This document shows, piece after piece, positions 43,341 through 55,989 of a stretch of 64,000 bases of DNA. The notes under the pieces were generated by a model. That model was not told the DNA's origin. It searched no databases and worked only from the letters and a program-made list of their open reading frames with translations. A program made the translations under genes and the position numbers. This DNA is from Pseudomonas izuensis (GTDB taxonomy: Bacteria; Pseudomonadota; Gammaproteobacteria; Pseudomonadales; Pseudomonadaceae). Each line of letters opens with the position of its first letter. Position 1 is the first letter of the stretch. The stretch covers positions 1 to 64,000 of the forward strand of contig NZ_WTFT01000002.1 of the NCBI RefSeq assembly GCF_009861505.1, read 5' to 3'.

Positions 43341-45236
43341 ATGATTGCCCCGTCCCGATTCCTGGCCTGGCTGATAGCGCCGGTGTTCGCCTTATGCAGT
43401 TTCAATCTGCTGGCCGACACGGTGGAAGGCGCACCGCAAGCCCTGCATTTACTCGATTACATTGGTGCGGACTACCCGGAAGCGGTGCAGGCAGGCAAGG
43501 TCGTCAATGAGGCCGAATATCGCGAGCAATTGGAATTCGTCCAGGCCTTGCAAGGCCTGGTGACTGCCATGCCGGCCAAGCAGGAAAAGGCCGGATTGGA
43601 GCAGGGCATCAGCGCACTGCGTCATGCGATCACTGCGCGTCAGGATGGCGCGGATGTCGCCCGTCAGGCGCGGCAACTCGGCGCGCAGCTGGCTGTGGCC
43701 TATGAAGTCAGCCAGGCCCCGATCATCACCCCGGACCCAACCCGTGGTGCGCCGCTGTACGCGCAGCACTGTTCGGTATGCCACGGTGATGCCGGGGCAG
43801 GTGATGGCCCGGCGGGTGTCGGCCTGACGCCGCCCCCGACCAATCTGCGTGATAGCGCGCGTCTGGATCACCTGAGCCTCTATGCGATCTACAGCACCCT
43901 GGGTCTAGGGGTTGAAGGGACCGACATGCCAGCCTTCGCCGATCAGTTGGATGATCGTCAGCGTTGGGACCTGGCCACCTATATCGCCAGCTTCAGCGCG
44001 GCCCCGGCGACCTCCAGCGGCGACAAGGTCTACAACATTGCCGATCTGGCCCGGCAGACACCGGCCGAAGTGCAGGCAGCCGATGGTCCGCAAGCGGCGG
44101 CGACCTTCCGTGCGCAACGGGCGCAACCACCGCAGGTCAAGCGTGGCCCGGCGCAGTTGCTCGACTACACCGCCGCCACCCTGGACAAGAGCCTCGCAGC
44201 CTACCGTGCGGGTGACCGCGAACAGGCCTATGACTTGTCGGTGGCGGCGTACCTGGAAGGCTTCGAACTGGTCGAAAGCTCCCTCGATAACGTCGATGCC
44301 AATGTGCGCAAAGACACCGAAAAGTCGCTGATGGCCTACCGTCAGTCGTTGCAGGATGGCTTGCCGATGGAGCAGGTCGAGCAGCGTCTGGGGGCGGCCA
44401 AGGCCAAGTTAAGGGCCTCTGCCGGTTTGCTGGGCAGCGACGGTTTGAGCTGGTCGCTGAGCTACATTTCCGGCCTGTTGATTCTGCTGCGTGAAGGGCT
44501 GGAGGCGATTCTGGTGCTGGCGGCGATCCTCGCCTTCTTGCGTAACACCGGCCAGCAGTCGGCGGTGCGCAGTGTCAACGTCGGTTGGGGGCTGGCGTTG
44601 CTGGCCGGGCTCGGGACCTGGGCGCTGGCGGCGTATGTGATCGATATCAGCGGTTCGCAGCGTGAGTTGCTGGAAGGGGCGACGGCGTTGTTCGCCAGCG
44701 TCATGGTGCTGTGGCTTGGTGTGTGGATGCACGACCGCCGTCATGCGGCGGCCTGGCAGGATTACATCAAGAGCAGCCTGGTGGGCGGTGGCGGGCGTTT
44801 CGGTTTTGCGATCCTGGCGTTCTTCTCGGTGTATCGTGAATTGTTCGAAGTGATCCTGTTCTACGAGACCCTGTGGTTGCAGGCTGGCCCCGCAGGCCAC
44901 GATGCGGTGCTGGCTGGCGGTGCGACGGCGCTGGTGCTGTTGGTGGGCCTTGCCTGGGTGATCCTGCGCGGATCGGCGAAATTGCCGTTGGCGTTGTTCT
45001 TCAGCATCAACGCCGGGCTGTTGTGCGCATTGTCGGTGGTGTTCGCCGGACATGGCGTGAAGGCATTGCAGGAGGCCGGAATCTTCGGTACGCGGCCGGT
45101 GCCCTTCTTCGATTTCGAGTGGCTGGGGATTCATGCCGATGCGTATTCGCTGAGTGCGCAGGTTGTGGCGTTGATAGCGATTATTGTGCTGTACAGCCGT
45201 AGTCGCATGGCCGAGAAGCAGCGGGTTACGGCTTAA
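43341..45236 (+). CDS. Cytochrome c-FTR1 iron permease fusion
   Basis: A 631-residue protein for high-affinity iron uptake. A signal peptide is followed by a periplasmic part with a c-type haem site (YAQHCSVCHGDAGAGDGPAG, near residue 145) and a long helical spacer; then the FTR1 permease has seven hydrophobic helices with two R-E-x-x-E motifs, LLREGLEAILVLAAILAF and YRELFEVILFYETLW. The fused cytochrome domain may oxidise ferrous iron before transport, which is inference. No ferroxidase or periplasmic iron-binding gene is adjacent. Confidence 0.9.
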   Translation: MIAPSRFLAWLIAPVFALCSFNLLADTVEGAPQALHLLDYIGADYPEAVQAGKVVNEAEYREQLEFVQALQGLVTAMPAKQEKAGLEQGISALRHAITARQDGADVARQARQLGAQLAVAYEVSQAPIITPDPTRGAPLYAQHCSVCHGDAGAGDGPAGVGLTPPPTNLRDSARLDHLSLYAIYSTLGLGVEGTDMPAFADQLDDRQRWDLATYIASFSAAPATSSGDKVYNIADLARQTPAEVQAADGPQAAATFRAQRAQPPQVKRGPAQLLDYTAATLDKSLAAYRAGDREQAYDLSVAAYLEGFELVESSLDNVDANVRKDTEKSLMAYRQSLQDGLPMEQVEQRLGAAKAKLRASAGLLGSDGLSWSLSYISGLLILLREGLEAILVLAAILAFLRNTGQQSAVRSVNVGWGLALLAGLGTWALAAYVIDISGSQRELLEGATALFASVMVLWLGVWMHDRRHAAAWQDYIKSSLVGGGGRFGFAILAFFSVYRELFEVILFYETLWLQAGPAGHDAVLAGGATALVLLVGLAWVILRGSAKLPLALFFSINAGLLCALSVVFAGHGVKALQEAGIFGTRPVPFFDFEWLGIHADAYSLSAQVVALIAIIVLYSRSRMAEKQRVTA

Positions 45237-45256
45237 CAGCATTCGCTTCGCTCACA

Positions 45257-45324
45257 TTCGCGGGCAAGCCTTGCTCCCACAGGTTTAGCGTTAACCTTGT
45301 GGGAGCAAGGCTTGCCCGCGATGC
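45257..45324. repeat. REP pair
   Basis: CGCGGGCAAGCCTTGCTCCC and GTGGGAGCAAGGCTTGCCCG in inverted orientation; it ends 21 bp before the YaiI start, so its hairpin adjoins the ribosome site. Confidence 0.9.
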
Positions 45325-45344
45325 TTTTAAAAGAGGAAAAGTAC

Positions 45345-45800
45345 ATGCGTGTCTGGATCGATGCCGACGCCTGCCCCCGAGCGGCCAAGGATCTGGTGGT
45401 GAAGTTCGCCCTCAAGCGCCGGTTTGAAGTGGTGCTGGTGGCCGGGCAGCCGCAGATCAAGCCGGGCCTGGCCCTGGTGAAACTGATCGTGGTGCCGAGT
45501 GGCCCGGACGCGGCCGACGATTACCTGGTGGAACACGCAGTGCCCGGTGAACTGGTGATCTGCAGCGATGTGCCCCTGGCGGACCGCCTGGTGAAAAAAG
45601 GCGTAGCGGCGCTGGACCCGCGGGGCAAGGAGTTCGACGCGCAGAACATGGGCGATCGGCTGGCGGTGCGTAACCTGTTCACCGATTTGCGTGAGCAGGG
45701 GCAGATGAGCGGCGGCCCCGCACCGTTTGGCGAGCGCGAGAAGCAGGCGTTTGCCAATGCGCTGGATCGGATTTTGACCCGGCTGACCCGCAAACCCTGA
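45345..45800 (+). CDS. UPF0178 family protein YaiI/YqxD
   Basis: A 151-residue NYN/PIN-like protein: MRVWIDADACPRAAKDLVVK, VICSDVPLADRLVKKGVAAL and NLFTDLREQGQMSGGP match the family. Nuclease activity is suspected for the fold but not established. ATG 45345 follows AGAGGAAAAG. Confidence 0.92.
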   Translation: MRVWIDADACPRAAKDLVVKFALKRRFEVVLVAGQPQIKPGLALVKLIVVPSGPDAADDYLVEHAVPGELVICSDVPLADRLVKKGVAALDPRGKEFDAQNMGDRLAVRNLFTDLREQGQMSGGPAPFGEREKQAFANALDRILTRLTRKP

Positions 45801-45802
45801 AC

Positions 45803-45894
45803 CCTGTAGGAGCTGGCTTGCCAGCGAAAGCGATCTTGGATTCGACACATGTGTTGAATGATCTGATCTCTTCGCTGGCAAGCCAGCTCCTACG
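45803..45894. repeat. REP pair
   Basis: CTGTAGGAGCTGGCTTGCCA and TGGCAAGCCAGCTCCTACGG in inverted orientation between two convergent genes. Confidence 0.9.
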
Positions 45895-45904
45895 GTTATC
45901 CGTG

Positions 45905-46573
45905 TCAGGCGTCGTTTTCGTGGGTCAGTTCGAGTACGCGGTCGACCAGTTTGTTGATACCCGAAGCCGCTTCGCTGATGCTTTGCGCCAGCATGTACGC
46001 CGGGGTGCTCACCAGTTTGCGCGCCTTGTCTTCGACAATGTCGCTCACCGCACAATCCTGGTGGGTGGCGCCCATCTTGTTCAGGGCGGCTGCGGTGTCG
46101 GCGTCGTTGCCGATGGTGCAGGTCACGCCGGGGCCATAAATCTTCGCCGCCAGGGCCGGCGAGATGCAGATCAGGCCGACCGGTTTGCCGGCCTCGGCAA
46201 ACGCCTCGGTCAGGGCCAGGACTTCCGGTTGCACGGTGCAGCCAGTGCCTTCGATGGCGAAGTTGGAGAGGTTCTTGGCCGATCCGAAACCGCCGGGAAT
46301 GATCAGCGCATCGAAATCTTCGGCGTCTGCTTCGCGGATATCCTTGATCTCGCCGCGGGCGATCCGCGCCGATTCCACCAGCACATTGCGCGACTCGGGC
46401 ATTTCTTCGCCGGTCAGGTGGTTGATCACATGCAATTGCGCAATATTCGGTGCGAAACACTGCACCTGCGCGCCACGTTGGTCCAGGCGCAGCAGCGTAA
46501 TCACGCTTTCATAGATCTCGGCGCCGTCGTACACACCACAACCGGAAAGGATCACTGCAACTTTTTTGCTCAT
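45905..46573 (-). CDS. elbB: Glyoxalase ElbB, DJ-1/PfpI superfamily
   Basis: A 222-residue class I glutamine amidotransferase-like protein, known as isoprenoid biosynthesis protein or glyoxalase ElbB. It starts MSKKVAVILSGCGVYDGAEI, has IIPGGFGSAKNLSNF, the nucleophilic-elbow region GLICISPALAAKIYG and VLELTHEND at the end. Mild glyoxalase activity is reported for the E. coli homologue. Confidence 0.92.
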   Translation of the reverse strand: MSKKVAVILSGCGVYDGAEIYESVITLLRLDQRGAQVQCFAPNIAQLHVINHLTGEEMPESRNVLVESARIARGEIKDIREADAEDFDALIIPGGFGSAKNLSNFAIEGTGCTVQPEVLALTEAFAEAGKPVGLICISPALAAKIYGPGVTCTIGNDADTAAALNKMGATHQDCAVSDIVEDKARKLVSTPAYMLAQSISEAASGINKLVDRVLELTHENDA

Positions 46574-46688
46574 GGGCTTTTCTCCAGATTCATGGCGTTA
46601 AATGTCCACTAATTTGTCACTCGTTGCCATAGGGTTAATTCGCGGCTAAACATAGGATCTGTCCTACAGATTCCGACCAGGGCGCGTC

Positions 46689-47924
46689 ATGGACTTCATT
46701 TTGTATGCGGTGCCGTTTTTCTTTGTGCTGATTGCCGTCGAACTGCTGGCCGACCGTTGGCGCGGGGTCAACAATTATCGGGTGGCGGACGCGATCAACA
46801 GCATCAGCACCGGCGTGCTGTCGACCACCACCGGCCTGCTGACCAAGGGTGTGGGGTTTGTCACCTATGCATTGGCCCTCAAGCATCTGGCGTGGTTCGA
46901 GCTCTCGGCCGACAGCGTGTGGGTCTGGGTGTTCGCCTTCGTCTTTTACGACTTCTGCTACTACTGGCTGCACCGCATGGGCCACGAGCGCAACATTCTC
47001 TGGGCCGCGCATTCGGTGCATCACCAGAGCGAGGACTACAACCTCTCCACCGCCCTGCGCCAGACCAGCACCGGGTTCCTGTTGAGCTGGATCTTCTATC
47101 TGCCCATGGCCCTGGCCGGCGTGCCGCTGCTGGTCTTCATCAGTGTCGCCTCGCTGAACCTGCTGTACCAGTTCTGGGTCCACACCCGGCACATTCCCAA
47201 GCTCGGATGGTTCGAGTGGTTCTTTGTGACGCCATCCAATCATCGGGCCCACCATGCGCAGAACGCTCTCTACATGGATCGCAACTACGGCGGGGTGTTC
47301 ATTATTTGGGACCGTCTATTCGGCTCCTTCCAGGAGGAGGACGACAACGAACCCGTGATTTTCGGCGTGACCACGCCGCTGGCGAGCTGGAATCCGATAT
47401 GGGCGAACGTGCAGTTTTACGCGCAGCTATGGGCAGATGCCCGGCGTGCCGAAAGCACCTGGGACAAGTGTCGGATCTGGTTCATGCGCACGGGGTGGCG
47501 GCCGGCAGATGTGGCGGCGAAGTATCCGATGAGCAAACCGGACCTGAGTCAGTTTCGCAAATTCGAAGTGCCACTGGATGGGCGTCAGGTGTGGTACGTG
47601 GTGTTGCAGTTCTGCGTCTACATCGCGTTGGGCAGCTACTTGATGAATCTGGAGCCGAGTCTGTCGACCCCCGCTCTGGTGCTGGGCTGGGGGGCAGTGG
47701 CTCTGGGGTTGTTCGTGCTGGGCGTGGCCCTGGAGAATCGCCCGTGGGCGTTGAAGCTGGAGCTGCTGCGGCTGGCGTCGAACGTGCCACTGGTGTGGCT
47801 GGCGCCGGTGGTGGGGCTCTGGCCGGCCAGCGCGGTGGGCTGGGTCGGCCTGCTCAGTTACAGCCTGCTCAGCGCAATCGGTCTCTACTGCTGTAGAAAC
47901 CGTTTCACTCGGCTGGCGTCTTAG
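46689..47924 (+). CDS. Sterol desaturase/fatty acid hydroxylase family protein
   Basis: A 411-residue integral membrane di-iron protein. Histidine motifs are YYWLHRMGHERN, HSVHHQSEDYN and NHRAHHAQN with a later WDRLFGSFQEE. About five hydrophobic segments, including three after residue 290. Substrate unknown (likely an alkyl chain or sterol-like lipid). Its end overlaps the convergent DedA gene by 20 bp. Confidence 0.9.
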   Translation: MDFILYAVPFFFVLIAVELLADRWRGVNNYRVADAINSISTGVLSTTTGLLTKGVGFVTYALALKHLAWFELSADSVWVWVFAFVFYDFCYYWLHRMGHERNILWAAHSVHHQSEDYNLSTALRQTSTGFLLSWIFYLPMALAGVPLLVFISVASLNLLYQFWVHTRHIPKLGWFEWFFVTPSNHRAHHAQNALYMDRNYGGVFIIWDRLFGSFQEEDDNEPVIFGVTTPLASWNPIWANVQFYAQLWADARRAESTWDKCRIWFMRTGWRPADVAAKYPMSKPDLSQFRKFEVPLDGRQVWYVVLQFCVYIALGSYLMNLEPSLSTPALVLGWGAVALGLFVLGVALENRPWALKLELLRLASNVPLVWLAPVVGLWPASAVGWVGLLSYSLLSAIGLYCCRNRFTRLAS

Positions 47925-48537
47925 GTTCGCCGGTATTGGCCTGTTCGGCCTTCAAGGCTTGCTCGTCGGCGTAGACCTGCTTGGCCAGGCGCGCATTCTT
48001 GAAGCGGCGGCGCAGCCACAACCCCAGGCCCAGGACGAGCAGGGCGCCGAGGACCCACAGCTCGTACTTCTTGATGCTGCCGAGCATGCCTTCCAGCACC
48101 GCGCCGAAATGATAGGCCGCTGCCGCCAGCGCGGCGGCCCATATTGCCGCGCCAATCCCGTTGAGCAGCAGGTAACGGCCTGGTGGATAGCCTGACAGGC
48201 CGATCGCCACCGGCATCACCGTACGCAGGCCGTAGACGAAGCGGAAACTCAGGACCCAGATGTCCGGGTGCTTGCGAATATGTTCCAGCGCCCGGTCACC
48301 CATCAGTTGCCAGCGGGGCTTGCGCGCCAGCAGCTTGCGACCGTGCTTGCGTCCCAGGAAGTACCACAGCTGATCGCCGGCATAGCTGCCGAAGAAGGCC
48401 ACGACCACCACCATGTTGATGTCCATGTATCCACGGAACGCGAGGAAGCCTGCGAGTACCAGAATGGTTTCGCCTTCGAAGAATGTGCCGAGAAACAGGG
48501 CAAAGTAGCCGAAGTCATGCAGAAATTGTTGGAGCAT
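47905..48537 (-). CDS. DedA family membrane protein
   Basis: A 210-residue VTT-domain protein; DedA proteins are flippases or transporters for undecaprenyl phosphate or other lipids. Motifs are GYFALFLGTFFEGETILVLA, FFGSYAGDQLWYFLGRKHGR, and SFRFVYGLRTVMPVAIGLSG. It has an extended charged C-terminus. Confidence 0.93.
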   Translation of the reverse strand: MLQQFLHDFGYFALFLGTFFEGETILVLAGFLAFRGYMDINMVVVVAFFGSYAGDQLWYFLGRKHGRKLLARKPRWQLMGDRALEHIRKHPDIWVLSFRFVYGLRTVMPVAIGLSGYPPGRYLLLNGIGAAIWAAALAAAAYHFGAVLEGMLGSIKKYELWVLGALLVLGLGLWLRRRFKNARLAKQVYADEQALKAEQANTGEPKTPAE

Positions 48538-48618
48538 TGTCTGGGTGCTGGCGAAATGAACGCGCAGCCTAACCCTTCGTACACATTCAGGAAAGTGTCC
48601 AAATGTGTCTCGACGTGA

Positions 48619-49758
<1,140 letters not shown>

Positions 49759-49776
49759 CCCTCCCAGGAACATTCG

Positions 49777-51999
49777 ATGAATACCGAAGTACTCACTGAA
49801 GTTGCCGTAAAAGACGCTCAACCTGTGGTGGAGCAAATTGCCGAGACCCCACCGGAGCTGGAGCCCGCTCCACCCGCGACGGTGACCGAGCCCGCGCTGG
49901 CGGCTCCGGCGATTGCCATCCCCGGCCTGGATGACAGCAGCCTGTACATCCATCGCGAGCTTTCGCAACTGCAGTTCAACATCCGCGTGCTGGAACAGGC
50001 GCTGGACGAGTCCTATCCCTTGCTGGAGCGGCTGAAGTTTCTGCTGATCTTCTCCAGCAACCTGGACGAGTTCTTCGAGATTCGCGTCGCCGGTCTCAAG
50101 AAACAAATCACCTTTGCCCGTGAACAGGCTGGCGCCGATGGCTTGCAACCGCACCAGGCACTGGCCCGCATCAGCGAACTGGTGCATGGACACGTCGACC
50201 GCCAGTACGCGATCCTCAACGATATCCTGTTGCCGGAACTGGAAAAGCATCAGGTCCGCTTTATCCGCCGTCGCCACTGGACGGCCAAGCTCAAGACCTG
50301 GGTACGCCGTTATTTCCGCGACGAGATCGCTCCGATCATTACCCCGATCGGCCTCGATCCGACGCACCCGTTCCCGCTGCTGGTGAACAAGAGCCTGAAC
50401 TTCATCGTCGAACTCGAGGGCATCGACGCCTTCGGTCGCGATTCCGGTCTGGCGATCATCCCGGCACCGCGCCTGCTGCCGCGGATCATCAAGGTGCCGG
50501 AAGAAGTCGGCGGCGCTGGCGACAATTATGTGTTCCTGTCGTCGATGATCCACGCCCACGCCGATGACCTGTTCCAGGGCATGAAGGTAAAAGGCTGCTA
50601 TCAGTTCCGTCTGACCCGAAACGCCGACCTGGCGTTGGATTCCGAAGACGTCGAAGACCTGGCCCGCGCCCTGCGCGGCGAGTTGTTCTCCCGTCGCTAC
50701 GGTGACGCGGTGCGCCTGGAAGTGGCCGACACTTGCCCGAAACACCTGTCCGATTACCTGCTCAAGCAATTCAACCTGAGCGAGACCGAGCTGTATCAGG
50801 TCAACGGTCCGGTGAACCTGACGCGTCTGTTCAGCATCACCGGCCTCGACAGCCAGCGCGAGCTGCAATACACGCCGTTCACGCCGCAGATCCCGAAACT
50901 GCTGCAGAACAGCGAGAACATCTTCAGCGTGATCAGCAAGCAGGACATTCTGCTGCTGCACCCGTTCGAGTCGTTCACTCCGGTGGTTGACCTGCTGCGC
51001 CAGGCCGCCAAGGACCCGCACGTTCTGGCGGTGCGCCAGACGTTGTATCGCTCCGGGGCCAACTCGGAAATCGTCGATGCGCTGGTGGATGCGGCGCGTA
51101 ACGGCAAGGAGGTCACTGCGGTGATCGAATTGCGTGCGCGGTTCGACGAGGAGTCCAACCTGCAACTGGCCAGCCGTCTGCAAGCGGCCGGCGCAGTAGT
51201 GATCTACGGCGTGGTCGGCTTCAAGACCCACGCCAAGATGATGCTGATCCTGCGTCGCGAGGCCGGCGAGATCGTGCGTTACGCGCACCTGGGCACGGGC
51301 AACTACCACGCCGGCAACGCCCGCTTGTACACCGACTACAGCCTGCTGACGTCCGACGACGCCTTGTGCGAAGACGTCGGCAAGCTGTTCAGCCAGTTGA
51401 TCGGCATGGGCAAGACGCTGCGCATGAAGAAGCTGTTGCATGCGCCGTTCACCCTGAAGAAGGGCATGCTCGACATGATTGCCCGCGAAACCCAGTTCGC
51501 CCTCGACGGCAAACCGGCGCACATCATCGCCAAGTTCAACTCGCTGACCGATCCGAAGATCATCCGTGCGTTGTACAAGGCCAGCCAGTCAGGCGTGCGC
51601 ATCGACCTGGTGGTGCGTGGCATGTGCTGCCTGCGGCCGGGGATTGCCGGGGTTTCCCACAACATTCACGTGCGCTCGATCATCGGTCGCTTCCTGGAAC
51701 ACACCCGGGTCTTCTACTTCCTCAACGGTGGCGAAGAACAGATGTTCCTGTCCAGTGCCGACTGGATGGAGCGCAACCTCGACAAGCGCGTCGAAACTTG
51801 CTTCCCGGTTGAAGGCAAGAAGCTGATCATGCGGGTCAAGAAAGAGCTGGAGTTGTATCTCACCGATAACACCCACAGCTGGAGCCTGCAGTCGGACGGT
51901 CGTTACATCCGCAACACACCGACCGGCAACCAGAACCCGCGCAGTGCCCAGGCGACATTGCTGGAGCGGTTGGGTAGCCCGATCCTGGCGGTTCGTTAG
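49777..51999 (+). CDS. ppk: Polyphosphate kinase Ppk1
   Basis: A 740-residue enzyme that makes polyphosphate from ATP. The N-terminal [20 protein letters not shown] domain, the phosphohistidine loop [20 protein letters not shown] and the second PLD-like half (GIRGMCC-type, here [20 protein letters not shown]) are typical. It has a proline/alanine-rich N-terminal extension of about 45 residues. It is followed by a terminator and the convergent ppx. Confidence 0.96.
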   Translation: MNTEVLTEVAVKDAQPVVEQIAETPPELEPAPPATVTEPALAAPAIAIPGLDDSSLYIHRELSQLQFNIRVLEQALDESYPLLERLKFLLIFSSNLDEFFEIRVAGLKKQITFAREQAGADGLQPHQALARISELVHGHVDRQYAILNDILLPELEKHQVRFIRRRHWTAKLKTWVRRYFRDEIAPIITPIGLDPTHPFPLLVNKSLNFIVELEGIDAFGRDSGLAIIPAPRLLPRIIKVPEEVGGAGDNYVFLSSMIHAHADDLFQGMKVKGCYQFRLTRNADLALDSEDVEDLARALRGELFSRRYGDAVRLEVADTCPKHLSDYLLKQFNLSETELYQVNGPVNLTRLFSITGLDSQRELQYTPFTPQIPKLLQNSENIFSVISKQDILLLHPFESFTPVVDLLRQAAKDPHVLAVRQTLYRSGANSEIVDALVDAARNGKEVTAVIELRARFDEESNLQLASRLQAAGAVVIYGVVGFKTHAKMMLILRREAGEIVRYAHLGTGNYHAGNARLYTDYSLLTSDDALCEDVGKLFSQLIGMGKTLRMKKLLHAPFTLKKGMLDMIARETQFALDGKPAHIIAKFNSLTDPKIIRALYKASQSGVRIDLVVRGMCCLRPGIAGVSHNIHVRSIIGRFLEHTRVFYFLNGGEEQMFLSSADWMERNLDKRVETCFPVEGKKLIMRVKKELELYLTDNTHSWSLQSDGRYIRNTPTGNQNPRSAQATLLERLGSPILAVR

Positions 52000-52013
52000 C
52001 TCAGGCTCGAAAC

Positions 52014-52047
52014 AAAAAATGGCGATCCCTGCGGATCGCCATTTTTG
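52014..52047 (+). terminator. Intrinsic terminator after ppk
   Basis: Hairpin ATGGCGATCC-CTGC-GGATCGCCAT with A and T runs on both sides; bidirectional. Confidence 0.92.
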
Positions 52048-52072
52048 TTTCCGCCGCAGCACTCTGTGGGAG

Positions 52073-52133
52073 CACAGCTTGCTGGCGATGGCGTGCTAGA
52101 GATTGCCATCGCGGGCAAGCCTTGCTCCCACAG
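52073..52133. repeat. REP pair
   Basis: CTGTGGGAGCACAGCTTGCT and CGCGGGCAAGCCTTGCTCCC are inverted and close together, between ppk and ppx. Confidence 0.88.
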
Positions 52134-52142
52134 GGTTGGGGG

Positions 52143-53645
52143 TCAGCGTATGTTCAGTACGATATCCACACGTGTGAGCCATTCCGCCTCGATGGCGAAG
52201 TCAGCCTGGGTCAGCTGGTTGTCGTCCAGCCAGTGCTCCGGGAACACCACTTCCAGGCTGTTGCCATTGGCGTTCAGTTCCACCTGAGGCATTTGCTGGG
52301 TGCCGCGGATGTGATGGAACAGGATCGCGAAGCGCAGCAGCACGCACAGGCGAATCAGCTTGATGCCTTCATCGCCGAATTCAGCGAACTTGTCCTTGGG
52401 GATGTTGCGGCGGTGACCACGCACCAGCAGCGCGAGCATCAGTTGATCCTCGCGGGAGAAACCGGCCAGGTCCGAGTGTTCGATCAGGTAGGCGCCATGC
52501 TTGTGGTACTGATAGTGGGCGATGTCCAGACCCACTTCATGGACCTTGGCGGCCCAGCCGAGCAATTCGCGCCAGACGCCGTCTTCCAGATCCCAGTCCT
52601 TGGCCACCTGGTCGAAGGCATGCAGGGCCTTGCGCTCGACCCGCGCCGCCTGTTCCAGGTCAACGTGATAGCGCTCCATCAACGAGGTGAGGGTGCGTTC
52701 GCGGACGTCTTCGTGGTGATGGCGGCCCAGCAGGTCATAAAGCACACCTTCACGCAGGGCACCTTCACAGTGGTCCATCCGTTGCAGTTCGAGGGAATCG
52801 AAGATGGCTTCGAGAATGGCCAGGCCGGCCGGGAAAATCGCCCGGCGGTCAGGCTTGATGCCTTCGAAGTCGATTTTCTCGACATCGCCGAGCTTGATCA
52901 GCTTGCGCTTGAGCCAGGCCAGGCCCTCGGCGTTCACTTCGCCAGTGCCGTGACCACCCGCCTTCAGCGCCAGGCCGATGGCGCGGATGGTGCCCGAGGA
53001 GCCGATGGCTTCATCCCAGGTCAGGCGGTGCAGCGCGTGTTCGATGCTCATGATCTCCAGTCGGGCCGCCGTATACGCCTGGGCGTAGCGGGCCGGGGTG
53101 ATCTTGCCGTCCTTGAAATAGCGCTGGGTGAAGCTCACGCAACCCATTTGCAGGCTTTCGCGCAGCAACGGTTCGAAACGCTGGCCGATGATGAATTCGG
53201 TACTGCCGCCGCCAATGTCGGCCACCAGGCGCTTGCCTGGAGTGTCGGCGAGGGTATGGGACACGCCGAGGTAGATCAGGCGCGCTTCTTCACGGCCGGA
53301 GATGACCTCCACCGGATGGCCGAGAATTTCTTCGGCGCGACGAATGAATTCGGCACGGTTGCGGGCTTCACGCAGGGCGTTGGTGCCAACGATCCGCACG
53401 GCACCCGGGGGCATACCGTTGATCAGTTGGGCGAAGCGCTTCAGGCAATCGAGCCCGCGCTGCATGGATTCTTCGCTGAGGTGGCGTTCTTCGTCGATGC
53501 CGGCAGCCAGCTGAACCTTTTCCCCGAGACGTTCGAGAATACGGATTTCGCCGTTCTGGGCCTTGGCCACGACCATGTGAAAGCTGTTGGAGCCCAGGTC
53601 GATTCCGGAGATCAGGGACAGATTCTTGGCTTGGGATTGCGGCAT
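52143..53645 (-). CDS. ppx: Exopolyphosphatase Ppx
   Basis: A 500-residue enzyme of the Ppx/GppA sugar-kinase-like fold that hydrolyses polyphosphate or pppGpp. N-terminal motif [20 protein letters not shown], then [30 protein letters not shown] and [13 protein letters not shown]; an HD-like C-terminal domain ([20 protein letters not shown] and [20 protein letters not shown]). It faces ppk, so the synthesis and degradation genes are convergent neighbours. Confidence 0.95.
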   Translation of the reverse strand: MPQSQAKNLSLISGIDLGSNSFHMVVAKAQNGEIRILERLGEKVQLAAGIDEERHLSEESMQRGLDCLKRFAQLINGMPPGAVRIVGTNALREARNRAEFIRRAEEILGHPVEVISGREEARLIYLGVSHTLADTPGKRLVADIGGGSTEFIIGQRFEPLLRESLQMGCVSFTQRYFKDGKITPARYAQAYTAARLEIMSIEHALHRLTWDEAIGSSGTIRAIGLALKAGGHGTGEVNAEGLAWLKRKLIKLGDVEKIDFEGIKPDRRAIFPAGLAILEAIFDSLELQRMDHCEGALREGVLYDLLGRHHHEDVRERTLTSLMERYHVDLEQAARVERKALHAFDQVAKDWDLEDGVWRELLGWAAKVHEVGLDIAHYQYHKHGAYLIEHSDLAGFSREDQLMLALLVRGHRRNIPKDKFAEFGDEGIKLIRLCVLLRFAILFHHIRGTQQMPQVELNANGNSLEVVFPEHWLDDNQLTQADFAIEAEWLTRVDIVLNIR

Positions 53646-53770
53646 GGTCAGGGGGTCTCGGTCGATAACCCTGACATCGTGCCACGATCAAGGGCTGGCG
53701 CCAACGCGCAGGAGCTGCCGGAGGCTGCGATCTTTTACCGCGGGGCGGATTTGCGGTGCTGGTGCTGGCC

Positions 53771-53860
53771 CTATCGCGGGCAAGCCTTGCTCCCACGGAT
53801 TTGTGTCGTACGCGCATAGTGCGTACCCCATGACCTGTGGGAGCAAGGCTTGCCCGCGAT
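53771..53860. repeat. REP pair
   Basis: CTATCGCGGGCAAGCCTTGC and GTGGGAGCAAGGCTTGCCCG in inverted orientation in the ppx-trxA divergent region (53646-54011), which otherwise should hold both promoters. Confidence 0.9.
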
Positions 53861-54011
53861 GACGGCTTCACAGGTGCTGAGGAATACGACATGAGCTATA
53901 CCCAAACTCATGGAACACCATAGCGAGACTCAATCATCTGCACCTTCCTGAACGAAGGAAGGGCCGTTATGATGGGCCACGTTTTTTTTGCTTACAACCC
54001 TGGAGAATTCC

Positions 54012-54341
54012 ATGAGCAGCGATCTTATCAAACACGTTAGCGACGCTAGCTTCGAGGCCGACGTACTCAAGGCTGAAGGCGCTGTACTGGTCGATTACTG
54101 GGCTGAGTGGTGCGGCCCTTGCAAAATGATCGCTCCTGTTCTGGACGAAATTGCCGAGACCTACAAAGGCAAGCTGACCGTTGCCAAACTGAACATCGAC
54201 GAGAACCAGGAAACCCCGGCCAAGCATGGCGTGCGCGGTATCCCGACCCTGATGCTGTTCAAGAACGGCAACGTTGAAGCGACCAAGGTCGGCGCCCTGT
54301 CGAAGTCGCAACTGGCGGCTTTCCTCGACGCCAACATCTAA
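54012..54341 (+). CDS. trxA: Thioredoxin TrxA
   Basis: A 109-residue thioredoxin. The active site [10 protein letters not shown] has C34 and C37, the cis-proline is in GIPTLMLF, and the length is standard. ATG 54012 follows TGGAGAATTCC. It ends in a terminator; rho follows. Confidence 0.97.
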   Translation: MSSDLIKHVSDASFEADVLKAEGAVLVDYWAEWCGPCKMIAPVLDEIAETYKGKLTVAKLNIDENQETPAKHGVRGIPTLMLFKNGNVEATKVGALSKSQLAAFLDANI

Positions 54342-54359
54342 GCGTCGTTGTAGCCTGTC

Positions 54360-54394
54360 AAAAAAGGCCCCGCAAATTGCGGGGCCTTTTTCGT
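54360..54394 (+). terminator. Intrinsic terminator after trxA
   Basis: Hairpin AAGGCCCCGCAA-ATT-GCGGGGCCTT with A and T runs, 18 bp after the trxA stop. Confidence 0.93.
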
Positions 54395-54399
54395 TATTG

Positions 54400-54588
54400 A
54401 GGGCTAGACGCTCCGAAACTCAGGTGTTACATTCGGCCCCGCGCTGGTTTCTCCAGTGCCCCCTGCTAGCCGTCGCCGACGCTCTCCTTTTCGAATAAGT
54501 ACGCGATCCTGTCGCCTTCTCCGCGGCGCGGCCTCATTAAGCCAAAAGCTTAATTTCCCCCCTCCATAAATGATTACGTCATTCCTAT
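54400..54588 (+). ncRNA. rho leader (Pseudomon-Rho RNA motif region)
   Basis: The 190 bp between the trxA terminator and rho contain conserved-looking, C-rich leader sequence (GGCTAGACGCTCCGAAACTC ... GCGATCCTGTCGCC ... CCGCGGCGCGGCC). A Pseudomon-Rho motif has been predicted by comparative genomics upstream of rho in Pseudomonas, and this is the expected place. Rho autoregulation by termination in its leader is known in E. coli. The exact borders were not tested with a covariance model. Confidence 0.55.
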
Positions 54589-55848
<1,260 letters not shown>

Positions 55849-55865
55849 GTCGATAGACCAGCAAA

Positions 55866-55891
55866 AGCCGGGGAAACCCGGCTTTTTGCTA
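55866..55891 (+). terminator. Intrinsic terminator after rho
   Basis: Hairpin AGCCGGG-GAAA-CCCGGCT with a short T run, 18 bp after the stop. Confidence 0.85.
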
Positions 55892-55989
55892 TCTGAATTT
55901 TGATGAACCGGCAGTTCGTGGTTCTGAATAGAGGGGTTCGGCGCTAAACTGCCTGCCCCCGAACGCCACGGCCAACACGAGGCTCACGC

